Source of the DNA: Sphaerimonospora mesophila NBRC 14179 = JCM 3151
GTDB taxonomy: Bacteria; Actinomycetota; Actinomycetes; Streptosporangiales; Streptosporangiaceae
Direction: 5' to 3'
DNA: 33,915 nt
NCBI GenBank assembly: GCA_001552515.1
Contig: BCRI01000079.1
Coordinates: 1-33,915 of the forward strand
In this document: positions 1 to 7,179 of the stretch, piece by piece
Position numbering within the stretch: the first letter of the stretch is position 1
How the letters are laid out: each line of letters begins with the position of its first letter
Notes under the pieces: model-generated
Seen by the model: the letters and a program-made list of their open reading frames with translations, nothing else
Databases searched by the model: none
Told to the model about the DNA's origin: nothing
Translations under genes and position numbers: made by a program

Positions 1-36
1 AGTCCTGTCCGCACCAGTTCAGAAGGCACTTTCCGA

Positions 37-1410
37 GTGAAGCCTATCGTCTCCCGGCGCAAGATCATGGTGTCCGCTGACGGCTCGGGACTCGTCTCGC
101 AGACCGGTGGGCTGCTGTTGCTGGAGACGTTGCGGGCCACCGGGCTGGATGCGGCGCTGTCAGCGCAGTTGGAGCGGTGGCGTCCGTCCCGGGCCGTGCA
201 CGACCCCGGCAAGGTCATCGCCGATCTGGCCCTCACTTTGGCGCTGGGCGGGGACTGCCTGGCCGACATCGCGATGCTCCGCGCCCAGCCCGAGGTGTTC
301 GGCCCGATCGCCTCCGACCCGACCGTGTCCCGGCCGATCGACCGCCTGGCCGCCGACCCCGTCCGCGCGTTGAAGGCGATCCGCGTGGCCCGGACCGCCG
401 CCAGGCAGCGGGCCTGGACGCCGGCCGGCACCCACGCCCCCGGCGCGGACGGTGAACTGATCCCCATCGACATCGACGCAACCATCGTCATCGCCCACTC
501 CGACAAGCAACAGGCCGCGCCGACCTGGAAGAAGACCTTCGGGTTCCACCCGATGACGGTCTTCGCCGACCACGGCCCCGCAGGTGGCGGGGAACCGCTG
601 GCGATCGTGCTGCGGCCCGGCAACGCCGGGTCCAACACCGCCGCCGACCACATCACCGCGACCCGCCTGGCGCTGGCCCAGCTCCCCAAGCACCACCGCC
701 GCCAGGTGCTGATCCGCACCGACTCCGGCGGCGGCACCCACGAGTTCCTCACCTGGCTGACCCGGCCCGGGCGGCGGCTGTCGTACTCGATCGGGTTCAC
801 CCTCACCGACGAGGTCCAGGCCGCGATCGGGGTCTTGCCCGAACAGGCGTGGACACCCGCCTACGACGCCGAGGGCAAGGTACGCCCCGGTGCCTGGGTG
901 GCCGAGCTCACCAGCCTGGTCACCTTGGACGGCTGGCCGAAAGGCATGCGCCTGATCCTGCGCAAGGAGCGCCAGCACCCGGGCGCCCAGTTGCGCTTCA
1001 CCGATATCGACGGGCACCGCTTCACCTGCTTCGTCACCAACACCACGCGGGGCCAGCTCACCGACCTGGAACTACGCCACCGCCGCCGCGCCCGCTGCGA
1101 AGACCGCATCCGCGCCACCAAGGACACCGGGCTGCGCAACCTGCCGCTGCACGACTTCACCCAGAACCAGATCTGGACGGAGATCGTCGCGCTGGCCTGC
1201 GAGCTCATCACCTGGATGCAGATGCTCGCCCTCGACGGACCGGCCCGCCGGTATGAACCGAAACGGCTACGGCTGCGCCTGTTCGCCGTCGCCGCCCGCC
1301 TGGTCCGCGGCGGACGGCGTCTCCGCCTAGGCATCGCCGCATCCTGGCCCTGGGCCGGCCAACTGGTCGCCGCCATCACCCGGCTCCAGGCGCTCCCGGC
1401 ACCGACCTGA
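37..1410 (+). CDS. IS1380-family DDE transposase
   Basis: This 457-residue protein catalyses cut-and-paste movement of its own element by a DDE (RNase H-like fold) mechanism. Likely catalytic residues are D147 (in IDIDATIVIAHSDK), D229 (in LIRTDSGGGTHEF) and E355 (in RCEDRIRATKDTGL); this spacing and the basic, Trp-rich C-terminal helix segment fit the IS1380 group (family knowledge). Length is normal for the family and the frame has no stop or shift. The start is a GTG at 37 with a weak AGAAGG stretch about 10 nt upstream; the next in-frame ATG is at 67. The base composition matches the GC-rich chromosome, unlike the two nuclease genes just downstream, so the IS and the nucleases probably have separate origins. 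Confidence 0.9.
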   Translation: MKPIVSRRKIMVSADGSGLVSQTGGLLLLETLRATGLDAALSAQLERWRPSRAVHDPGKVIADLALTLALGGDCLADIAMLRAQPEVFGPIASDPTVSRPIDRLAADPVRALKAIRVARTAARQRAWTPAGTHAPGADGELIPIDIDATIVIAHSDKQQAAPTWKKTFGFHPMTVFADHGPAGGGEPLAIVLRPGNAGSNTAADHITATRLALAQLPKHHRRQVLIRTDSGGGTHEFLTWLTRPGRRLSYSIGFTLTDEVQAAIGVLPEQAWTPAYDAEGKVRPGAWVAELTSLVTLDGWPKGMRLILRKERQHPGAQLRFTDIDGHRFTCFVTNTTRGQLTDLELRHRRRARCEDRIRATKDTGLRNLPLHDFTQNQIWTEIVALACELITWMQMLALDGPARRYEPKRLRLRLFAVAARLVRGGRRLRLGIAASWPWAGQLVAAITRLQALPAPT

Positions 1411-1560
1411 CCAGCACCAACCCGCCCCGACGACCAGGAAGGACACCCCCGTGGGCCCGTGGAACCCCGCCCACCCGGCGCGACAGCCGGGCCACCACGC
1501 TGACCAGGACCCCAAAATCACACTCCAGCCGAACCACTCAGCCAGCCACCGGACCGGCAC

Positions 1561-1578
1561 GAAAGATCGAGGCTAAGG
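1561..1578. repeat. Putative right terminal repeat of the IS1380 element
   Basis: The sequence GAAAGATCGAGGCTAAGG ends about 170 bp after the transposase stop, where an IS1380-family right end is expected. It ends in GG, so the outer tip would read CC when the element is viewed from outside. The matching left repeat is not in the window, so this is a positional inference. Confidence 0.45.
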
Positions 1579-1929
1579 CCTACGCTTGCCGGGACCCTCC
1601 GTCAGTTGCCGCTGATCTTGATCTCCCACTGATCACCAGGATCACCGCAGCCGTCAGGGGCGGGCACGTCCCCGGCGCATGAAACCGAGCGGCCTGATTG
1701 GTCCATTCCCTCACATTCGCCTTACTGCTCGTTTATCCTCCGTCTGGAGGCGATGGGCGTAGGGCGGGCCGCAAGCGCTGGGGGCATGGCACTCAAGTCA
1801 ACATCTGTTCGGCCTGGTATGTGACTATGCACCGACGTCCATTTATCTTCCACCAGGTCGAGCTCCTTGCCAGATTCGGAGCTGCGGCCACGTCTCTGTT
1901 CCTACTCATGATCCATGAGGTGAGGCAGC
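1579..1929. other. Gene-free stretch between the IS and the nuclease pair
   Basis: No convincing gene is seen in these 351 bases. An open frame from 1698 runs through into the nuclease gene in another frame and resembles no family. A small hairpin, CCTCC-GTCT-GGAGG, lies at 1737-1750. The stretch becomes visibly A/T-richer from about 1690 and should contain the promoter for the genes at 1930-4079, but I cannot pick out a clear -35/-10 pair. Confidence 0.5.
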
Positions 1930-3012
1930 ATGGCCGGGACATATGTGCTCGCACTCGGAAGCTCGGGCCCGACGCCTGCGAAGGCAGTTTCGCTGCACGA
2001 GCTCAACTACACCGAGCGCAAAAATCTACAGCAATGGATCATTACACATCCTGAGTTGGTGGAAGAGGGGTTGCTCGTCCTCACCGAGGAATATGATCGG
2101 TGGGCGTCTGCGGATGGCGCGCCCGTCAGGGACCGGCTCGACATCCTCGCGCTTGACCCAGGGGGTCGACTGGTCGTCATCGAACTTAAGCGAGACGATG
2201 CGCCGACGGATGTGCATCTCCAAGCGCTCACGTACGCGGCAATGGTGTCGCGACTGACAGAGCAAGATCTTGCCAGGATACTAGCGAAATTCATGACACA
2301 TGGCATTGAACCGCTGACAGACGATGAGGCTCTCCGCCGCCTTCGAGAGCATTGTGGGGGCGAGGAACTCAACCCGCAGATTCTTCGGCAGCCCCGCATC
2401 ATCGTCGTAGCCCGGCAGTTTCCTCCCCAGGTGCTCTCAGCGGTCGTCTGGCTGAATGAGATGGGCATTGAGGCCAAGCTGCTCCAGGTCCAGGCATGGG
2501 TGACTGGCGCATCGCCAGTACTCACGGCGACCACGTTGTATCCGGTACCCGGCATCGAGGACTTCGTCGTTCAGCCGATGCGTGAGGACAAGGTCAAGGC
2601 TGCCGCCCGTGCCACAGAGGGCAGTCGCAACACTCGCGCTGTCCGTCGGATCGTGGAGCGCAGGCTGATCGAGCCGGGGACTGAGTTGTATCTGCGCCTT
2701 GACCCACCTGCTCCGGAGTTTTCTTCAGCTCTCGAAGACATCAGGAGCTGGGTTGAGGAAGATCCCCGACGTGGCAGAGCAACATGGGTTGCGGATTCCA
2801 CTCGTCCCCTCAAATGGGCCTACGACTCCAAGCAGTACCCTCCCACTACATTGATTAAGGAGATCATGGTACAGGTCACGGGAGACAGGCCTGCCTATGC
2901 CAACGGCGGCAAATGGTGGCACATTGAGTCGGGCCTGAGTATCGGTCAGATCGCCGAACAGGCTGACAGTGACGTACCTGCGGATAGCGTTCGGGGTGAA
3001 CTGAGTAATTAG
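1930..3012 (+). CDS. NucS/DUF91-like PD-(D/E)XK nuclease with probable C-terminal RAMA-like domain
   Basis: A 360-residue protein. Residues about 25-110 look like the catalytic domain of the NucS/DUF91 group: an ERKNLQQWI helix, then D71 in RLDILALD, E85 and K87 in VIELKR, and Q98/Y102 on the next helix, which is the D..ExK..Q..Y order of PD-(D/E)XK enzymes. This suggests metal-dependent DNA cleavage. Residues about 150-190 (IIVVARQFPPQVLSAVVWL) form a strand-helix unit often seen after this domain. The C-terminal part, about 235-345, has IEPGTELYL, a degenerate strand region and a Lys-Trp-Trp end (GGKWWHIE), which resembles the RAMA/DUF4357 type of domain proposed to read modified DNA; this part is a weaker call. 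The start at 1930 has GAGGTGAGG just upstream. The next nuclease gene follows after 38 nt, so they are likely co-transcribed. Codon use is A/T-richer than neighbours, a sign of transfer. No DNA methyltransferase is seen. Confidence 0.7.
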   Translation: MAGTYVLALGSSGPTPAKAVSLHELNYTERKNLQQWIITHPELVEEGLLVLTEEYDRWASADGAPVRDRLDILALDPGGRLVVIELKRDDAPTDVHLQALTYAAMVSRLTEQDLARILAKFMTHGIEPLTDDEALRRLREHCGGEELNPQILRQPRIIVVARQFPPQVLSAVVWLNEMGIEAKLLQVQAWVTGASPVLTATTLYPVPGIEDFVVQPMREDKVKAAARATEGSRNTRAVRRIVERRLIEPGTELYLRLDPPAPEFSSALEDIRSWVEEDPRRGRATWVADSTRPLKWAYDSKQYPPTTLIKEIMVQVTGDRPAYANGGKWWHIESGLSIGQIAEQADSDVPADSVRGELSN

Positions 3013-3050
3013 GGTTGCTGGAGCTCAAGAAAGAAACAACGAGGTCGATG

Positions 3051-4079
3051 ATGCCCAAAGCATGGATGGTTAGGTCGGGTCGACGCGGCGAGCACGAGAA
3101 TCTCGCACTCGATGAGGCGTTGGTCATGCTCGGCTGGCCTGAACTCCAGGACTTGTCGAGCTATAAAGACCGAAGCGCCCTACGCGATCTAGTGATTGGC
3201 ACCTACCCAGACGCTACCAAGCAGCGAGTGGCTAACTGGACTGGCCAGCTGTGGACGATGTTACATCGCATGCAAGTGGGTGATCTGGTCGTTCTCCCTC
3301 TCAAGAGCAAACCCGCTATCGCCATCGGCCGAGTGACCGGCGACTATGCCTACCGGATCGAGCTCCCCGAAGACGCCCGTCATACGCGGCCAGTGAAATG
3401 GCTTCGCACCGAAGTCGCTCGAACGGCGATCGGGCAGGATCTAAGGCACTCGCTCGGCTCTCTTCTCACTATCTGCGAACTTACTCGAAATGACGCGTAC
3501 AAGCGTGTCCTGGCATTGGCGAGCGGAGCTTCTGACCCAGGTGCTGGAGAAGAAACTCAATCCGCAGGCGAGGCAGGTACCGACACCGAGGCCACAGAGT
3601 TCGAGCTGGAGAGGTTGGTGCGTGATCAGATCATCGACCGGATCAGCGAACGGTTCCCAGGCCATAAGCTCTCGCAGCTAATAGCGGCTATCTTCCAAGC
3701 CAAAGGTATGACGACCTTCATCGCCCCGAACGGTAAAGACGGCGGGAGCGACGTGTTGGCTGGCTCTGGCCCTCTTGGCATGGATCACCCCCGAATCTGC
3801 ATTCAGGTAAAGTTCACACAGGCACCTGTGGACGTCCGTGTTATTCGTGAAGTCCAGGGCGTTGCCGGCCATTTAGGGGCCGACCAGGTCCTCGTCGTCA
3901 GTTGGAATGGCGTCACTCGTGACGCAGATCGGGAACTCCGTCAAAAGTTCTTCAACGTGCGACTCTGGACCTCCGATGATGTTCTCCGGGAGCTCAGCCA
4001 TGTTTACGATCAACTGCCCGAGGAGATCCAGGCGGACCTGCCATTAAAACGTGTGTGGATGCTTGCATCGGAGACGTGA
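3051..4079 (+). CDS. Mrr-family restriction endonuclease with N-terminal PUA/EVE-like domain
   Basis: A 342-residue protein from the ATG at 3051, chosen because GAGG at 3041-3044 is 6 nt upstream; in-frame ATG 3048 and TTG 3015 are alternatives. Residues about 180-310 form an Mrr-type catalytic domain: a helix with LSQLIAAIFQAKGM, then GGSDVLA (D234), then ICIQVKF (Q252, K254) and the helix VIREVQGVAGHLGA. This D...QxK order is typical of Mrr-like type IV enzymes that cut modified DNA. Residues about 1-110 (KAWMVRSGRRGE, LGWPELQDLSSY, MQVGDLVVLPL, AIGRVTGDYAYR) match the layout of PUA/EVE-like readers often fused to restriction nucleases. The gene lies 38 nt after the NucS-like gene and shares its lower GC. 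I infer a modification-dependent restriction or antiphage role. Confidence 0.78.
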   Translation: MPKAWMVRSGRRGEHENLALDEALVMLGWPELQDLSSYKDRSALRDLVIGTYPDATKQRVANWTGQLWTMLHRMQVGDLVVLPLKSKPAIAIGRVTGDYAYRIELPEDARHTRPVKWLRTEVARTAIGQDLRHSLGSLLTICELTRNDAYKRVLALASGASDPGAGEETQSAGEAGTDTEATEFELERLVRDQIIDRISERFPGHKLSQLIAAIFQAKGMTTFIAPNGKDGGSDVLAGSGPLGMDHPRICIQVKFTQAPVDVRVIREVQGVAGHLGADQVLVVSWNGVTRDADRELRQKFFNVRLWTSDDVLRELSHVYDQLPEEIQADLPLKRVWMLASET

Positions 4080-4101
4080 CGTTCAGGTCTGTACCTCTGC
4101 A

Positions 4102-4155
4102 GCGGGGGTGTCAGCGCGCGGCAGTGAACCCCGCCTGCCCAACATGGGAGGCGGG
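4102..4155. terminator. Bidirectional terminator-like hairpins between convergent genes
   Basis: CCCGCCT at 4130-4136 pairs with AGGCGGG at 4149-4155, with an inner CCC/GGG pair around a short AACAT loop. An alternative stem pairs GCGGGG at 4102-4107 with CCCCGC at 4129-4134. The two stems exclude each other. They sit between the converging stops at 4079 and 4174. There is no clear U tract, as is common in actinomycetes. Confidence 0.5.
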
Positions 4156-4173
4156 ATTTCTGCAGGTCAACGA

Positions 4174-5337
4174 CTACTTCAACAGCTGGCGGGCCATGAC
4201 CATGCGCTGGATCTGGTTGGTGCCCTCGTAGATCTGGGTGATCTTGGCGTCGCGCATCATGCGCTCGACCGGGAACTCCCGCGTGTAGCCGTACCCGCCG
4301 AGCAACTGCACGGCGTCGGTGGTGATCTCCATGGCGGCATCGGAGGCAGCGCACTTGGCGGCGCTGGAGAAGAACGTGAGGTCCTTGACCGGCGTGCCGC
4401 TCATGGCGAGCTCCGACTTGGCGGCCGCCGCGTAGGTGAGCTGCCGGGCGGCCTCCAGCTTCATCGCCATGTCGGCGAGCATGAACTGCAGGCCCTGGAA
4501 GTCCGCGATCGGCTTGCCGAACTGCTTGCGCTCCTTGACGTACCCGAGGGCGAAGTCGAGCGCGCCCTGGGCGATGCCGAGCGCCTGGGCGGCGATCGTG
4601 ATGCGGGTGTGGTCGAGGGTGGCCAGCGCGGTCTTGAAGCCCGTCCCCGGCTCGCCGATCATCCGCGAGGCCGGGATGCGGACGTCTTCCAGGATGACCT
4701 GGCGCGTCGGCGAGCCCTTGATGCCGAGCTTCTTCTCCTTGGCCCCGAAGGACACGCCTTCGTCGTCCTTCTCCACGACGAACGCCGAGATGCCACGCGC
4801 CCCGGCGGCCGGGTCGGTGACCGCCATCACGGTGTAGTACTCCGACACACCCGCGTTGGTGATCCACATCTTGGTGCCGTTGAGTACGTAGTGATCGCCG
4901 TCGGCCACCGCCCGGGTCTTCATCGCCGCGGCGTCCGAGCCGGCCTCCGGCTCGCTCAGCGCGTACGAGAACATCGCCTCGCCACGCGCCAACGGCGGCA
5001 GGTAGCGCTGCTTGAGTTCCTCGGAGGCCGACAGCAGCAGCGGGACCGTGCCCAGCTTGTTGACGGCGGGGATCAGCGAGGACGACGCGCAGGCCCGCGC
5101 GACCTCCTCGATCACGATCACGGTGGCGAGGGCGTCGGCGCCGGCTCCGCCGTACGCCTCGGGAATGTGGACGGCGTGCAGGTCGGCGGCGACGAGGTCC
5201 TTGTAGACCTCCCACGGGAACTCCTCGTTCTCGTCGGCCGCCGCGGCACGCGGGGCGATCTTCTCGTCGGCGAGGGCACGGACCGTCTCCCGAAGCAGCT
5301 CGTGCTCCTCGGCGGGCGCGTAGAGAGGGAAGCTCAT
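4174..5337 (-). CDS. Acyl-CoA dehydrogenase
   Basis: An FAD enzyme that introduces the alpha-beta double bond into acyl-CoA thioesters, the first step of fatty acid or branched-chain acyl-CoA beta-oxidation, in the cytosol. From the ATG at 5337 it has 387 residues, normal for the short/medium-chain type. Seen: the family signature ALSEPEAGSD in the FAD/substrate region, QLLGGYGYTREFPVERMMRD near the C-terminus, and the catalytic glutamate E371 in IYEGTNQIQ. The upstream in-frame GTG at 5373 is less likely because MSFPLYAPAEEH is the usual beginning of these proteins and a TACTAT hexamer sits 6 nt before the ATG. Substrate range cannot be told from sequence; short or branched acyl chains are plausible. 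It stands alone, converges on the nuclease gene, and has two operator-like repeats upstream. Confidence 0.92.
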   Translation of the reverse strand: MSFPLYAPAEEHELLRETVRALADEKIAPRAAAADENEEFPWEVYKDLVAADLHAVHIPEAYGGAGADALATVIVIEEVARACASSSLIPAVNKLGTVPLLLSASEELKQRYLPPLARGEAMFSYALSEPEAGSDAAAMKTRAVADGDHYVLNGTKMWITNAGVSEYYTVMAVTDPAAGARGISAFVVEKDDEGVSFGAKEKKLGIKGSPTRQVILEDVRIPASRMIGEPGTGFKTALATLDHTRITIAAQALGIAQGALDFALGYVKERKQFGKPIADFQGLQFMLADMAMKLEAARQLTYAAAAKSELAMSGTPVKDLTFFSSAAKCAASDAAMEITTDAVQLLGGYGYTREFPVERMMRDAKITQIYEGTNQIQRMVMARQLLK

Positions 5338-5343
5338 GAAGAG

Positions 5344-5349
5344 ATAGTA
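5344..5349 (-). promoter_or_regulatory. -10 hexamer of a leaderless promoter for the acyl-CoA dehydrogenase gene
   Basis: On the minus strand TACTAT is followed by 6 nt and then the ATG at 5337, which would place transcription start at or next to the start codon. No Shine-Dalgarno sequence precedes the ATG, in keeping with leaderless translation. A -35 match is weak. Confidence 0.5.
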
Positions 5350-5350
5350 G

Positions 5351-5402
5351 GACGTCCGAGTAGTTGTTCTCACAGGGACGTCCGAGTAGTCGTCGTCACA
5401 GG
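5351..5402. repeat. Two tandem 26-bp repeats in the acyl-CoA dehydrogenase promoter
   Basis: Bases 5351-5376 and 5377-5402 are near-identical copies (23 of 26 positions by eye), each starting GACGTCCGAGTAGT and ending TCACAGG. Each copy sits at a perfect palindrome GGACGTCC (5350-5357 and 5376-5383), spaced 26 bp or about 2.5 helical turns apart. The first palindrome abuts the -10 hexamer. This looks like a double operator for a repressor of acyl-CoA catabolism; the regulator is unknown. Confidence 0.6.
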
Positions 5403-5595
5403 TAGGCCCACCTGGTCGATCCGACAGTCAACTCTGACACGGACGGTAACAGAACATCTCCCCTAGACGTCATCGACCGGCCGGGGGCGCCGCCGTACCG
5501 TTGACTCATACCAGTTTGCCGAGGTGGTTCAACGGGCAGTAAACCGGCCCGGTACCATGCCACATCACTACCAGTGGGCAAGAGGGGAGCATGCC

Positions 5596-6912
5596 GTGCC
5601 GTACCGCCTCACCGTGCTCGGGACCGGATATCTCGGGGCTACGCACGCGGCGTGCATGGCCGAACTCGGCTTCGAAGTGCTCGGTCTCGACGTGGACCAG
5701 GAGAAGATCGACCGGCTGCAGCGCGGTGAACTGCCGATCCACGAGCCCGGCCTGGAGGAGCTGCTGCGGCGCAACCTGGCGGCGGGCCGGCTACGCTTCA
5801 CGACCTCCTACGAGGAGGTCGCGAACTTCGGCGACGTCCACTTCGTCTGCGTCGGGACCCCGCAGAAGAAGGACGAATACGGCGCCGACGTCTCCTATCT
5901 CGACGCCGTCGTCGACTCCCTCGCCCCCCACCTCGACCGCCAGTGCCTGGTGGTCGGCAAGTCCACCGTGCCCGTCGGCACGGCCGAGCGTCTGGCCGAG
6001 AAGCTGGTACGGCTCGCCCCCGCGGGTGCGCAGGTCGAGCTGGCCTGGAACCCCGAGTTCCTCAGAGAGGGCTTCGCCGTACGGGACACCCTGCATCCGG
6101 ACCGGATCGTCCTCGGCGTGGCCTCCGACCGGGCGGAGAAGGTGCTGCGGGACGTCTACGCCCCGCTGGGCGAGGAGGTCCCGATCGTGGTGACCGACTA
6201 CCCCACGGCGGAGCTGGTCAAGTCGGCGGCGAACGCCTTCCTGGCCACCAAGATCTCATTCATAAACGCGATGGCCGAGGTGTGCGAGGCCGCCCACGCC
6301 GACGTCAAACAGCTCTCGCTGGCGCTGTCGTATGACGAGCGGATCGGCAGCAAATACCTCAACCCCGGCCTCGGCTTCGGCGGCGGCTGCCTGCCCAAGG
6401 ACATCCGGGCGTTCATGGCCAGGGCGGGTGAACTGGGCGCCTATCAGGCGCTCACGTTCCTCAGCGAGGTGGACGCCATCAACATGCGACGCCGGGCCCG
6501 CATGGTCGACCTCGCCCGCGAGCTGGTCGGCGGCTCGTTCGAGGGTCGCACGGTCGGGGTGCTCGGCGCGGCCTTCAAGCCCAACTCCGATGACATCCGC
6601 GACTCGCCGGCGCTGGACGTGGCCGTCACGATCGCACGGCACGGGGGCAAGGTCACGGTCTACGACCCGGTCGCACTGGACAACGCGCGGGCGGCCCACC
6701 CCGACCTCCACTACGCGGACAGCGCGAGCGGGGCCGCCCAGGAGGCGGACGTCGTCCTGCTCCTCACGGAGTGGCAGGAGTTCGTCGAGATCGACCCCGA
6801 GGCTCTGGGGCGGGTCGTGGCGGCCCGCAACATCGTCGACGGCCGCAACGCGCTCGACGCCGACGCCTGGCGCGAGGCCGGCTGGCACTACCGCGCACTC
6901 GGCCGCCCCTGA
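5596..6912 (+). CDS. UDP-glucose 6-dehydrogenase
   Basis: Oxidises UDP-glucose to UDP-glucuronate with two NAD+, feeding polysaccharide and glycoconjugate synthesis. From GTG 5596 the protein has 438 residues, normal for the family. Seen: N-terminal Rossmann motif VLGTGYLG (GxGxxG), FVCVGTP, KSTVPVGT, NPEFLREG, the catalytic loop GFGGGCLPKD with C265, and the C-terminal Rossmann segment LGAAFKPNSDDIRDSPA. The GTG is preferred because the Rossmann strand begins right after it and GAGGGGAG lies about 6 nt upstream; longer frames reaching 5524 add a low-complexity stretch not expected in the family. A UDP-mannose or UDP-GlcNAc dehydrogenase of the same superfamily is possible but the motifs fit the UDP-glucose type best. 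The gene converges on purE across repeat array A. Confidence 0.9.
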   Translation: MPYRLTVLGTGYLGATHAACMAELGFEVLGLDVDQEKIDRLQRGELPIHEPGLEELLRRNLAAGRLRFTTSYEEVANFGDVHFVCVGTPQKKDEYGADVSYLDAVVDSLAPHLDRQCLVVGKSTVPVGTAERLAEKLVRLAPAGAQVELAWNPEFLREGFAVRDTLHPDRIVLGVASDRAEKVLRDVYAPLGEEVPIVVTDYPTAELVKSAANAFLATKISFINAMAEVCEAAHADVKQLSLALSYDERIGSKYLNPGLGFGGGCLPKDIRAFMARAGELGAYQALTFLSEVDAINMRRRARMVDLARELVGGSFEGRTVGVLGAAFKPNSDDIRDSPALDVAVTIARHGGKVTVYDPVALDNARAAHPDLHYADSASGAAQEADVVLLLTEWQEFVEIDPEALGRVVAARNIVDGRNALDADAWREAGWHYRALGRP

Positions 6913-6937
6913 ATCTCTCCCCCCCAACGCTCCCGCC

Positions 6938-7172
6938 GTGATCTTGCAGTTTCTCGCAGCGAGGTCTGGTGACCTGGCCAAACGCCGATCGCGATCTTGC
7001 GGAAACTCGCACACATCATGGCTCACTTGGCGCTTTACCTTCCGTGATCTTGCAGTGCAAGATCACGGAAGGTGTTTCCCCGCGTCAACGGACACGTCTG
7101 CGAGTTTCTGCAAGATCACGACAAGAGATTGTGCAGGTCAGCCGCCTACCCTGCAAGCAATTGCAAGATCAC
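6938..7172. repeat. Array A: mirror-symmetric 53-bp-period repeat array
   Basis: Four full 21-bp boxes and a central palindrome fill the gap between two converging genes. Forward boxes are at 6938-6958 and 6991-7011; reverse boxes at 7099-7119 and 7152-7172. The centre is a perfect inverted repeat with 18-bp arms (7037-7054 and 7056-7073, arm ACCTTCCGTGATCTTGCA) around one base. Taking the GTGATC edge of every box, the steps are 53, 53, then on the reverse side 53, 53. The box consensus is GTGATCTTGC, R, four variable bases, CTYGCA; inside it CTTGCR and CTYGCA are direct repeats 10 bp apart. Each 32-bp spacer has a heptamer at the same offset: TGACCTG at 6970, TCACTTG at 7023, and reversed at 7081 and 7134. 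The array is noncoding because 53 is not a multiple of 3. Function unknown. Confidence 0.92.
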
Positions 7173-7179
7173 GCGGGGA

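Larger units (their letters stand above)
1..1578 (+). mobile_element. IS1380-family insertion sequence, left end outside the window
   Basis: The element is recognised from its transposase gene (37-1410) and from the noncoding tail that follows it. The probable right terminus is the stretch ending GATCGAGGCTAAGG at 1578, of the kind that serves as the terminal inverted repeat in IS1380-type elements. No reverse complement of this stretch occurs before the transposase start, so the left terminus must lie upstream of base 1. The target duplication therefore cannot be checked. The transposase frame is intact, so the copy may be active. The right boundary is inferred and not proven. Confidence 0.7.

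Noticed and set aside
160-1017. Long frame antisense to the transposase and similar long antisense frames in other genes
   Set aside because: GC-rich codon bias opens frames on the opposite strand; the sense genes carry clear family motifs.
1698-2054. Small gene before the nuclease pair
   Set aside because: It overlaps the start of the nuclease gene in another frame, has no ribosome site and no recognisable motif.
5501-5560. tRNA-like segment (GGTTCAA) before the UDP-glucose dehydrogenase gene
   Set aside because: No acceptor or anticodon stems could be folded around it.
6938-7172. CRISPR array (21-bp repeats with constant 32-bp spacers)
   Set aside because: Half of the boxes are inverted, the spacers share a heptamer at a fixed position, the centre is a palindrome and no cas gene is near.
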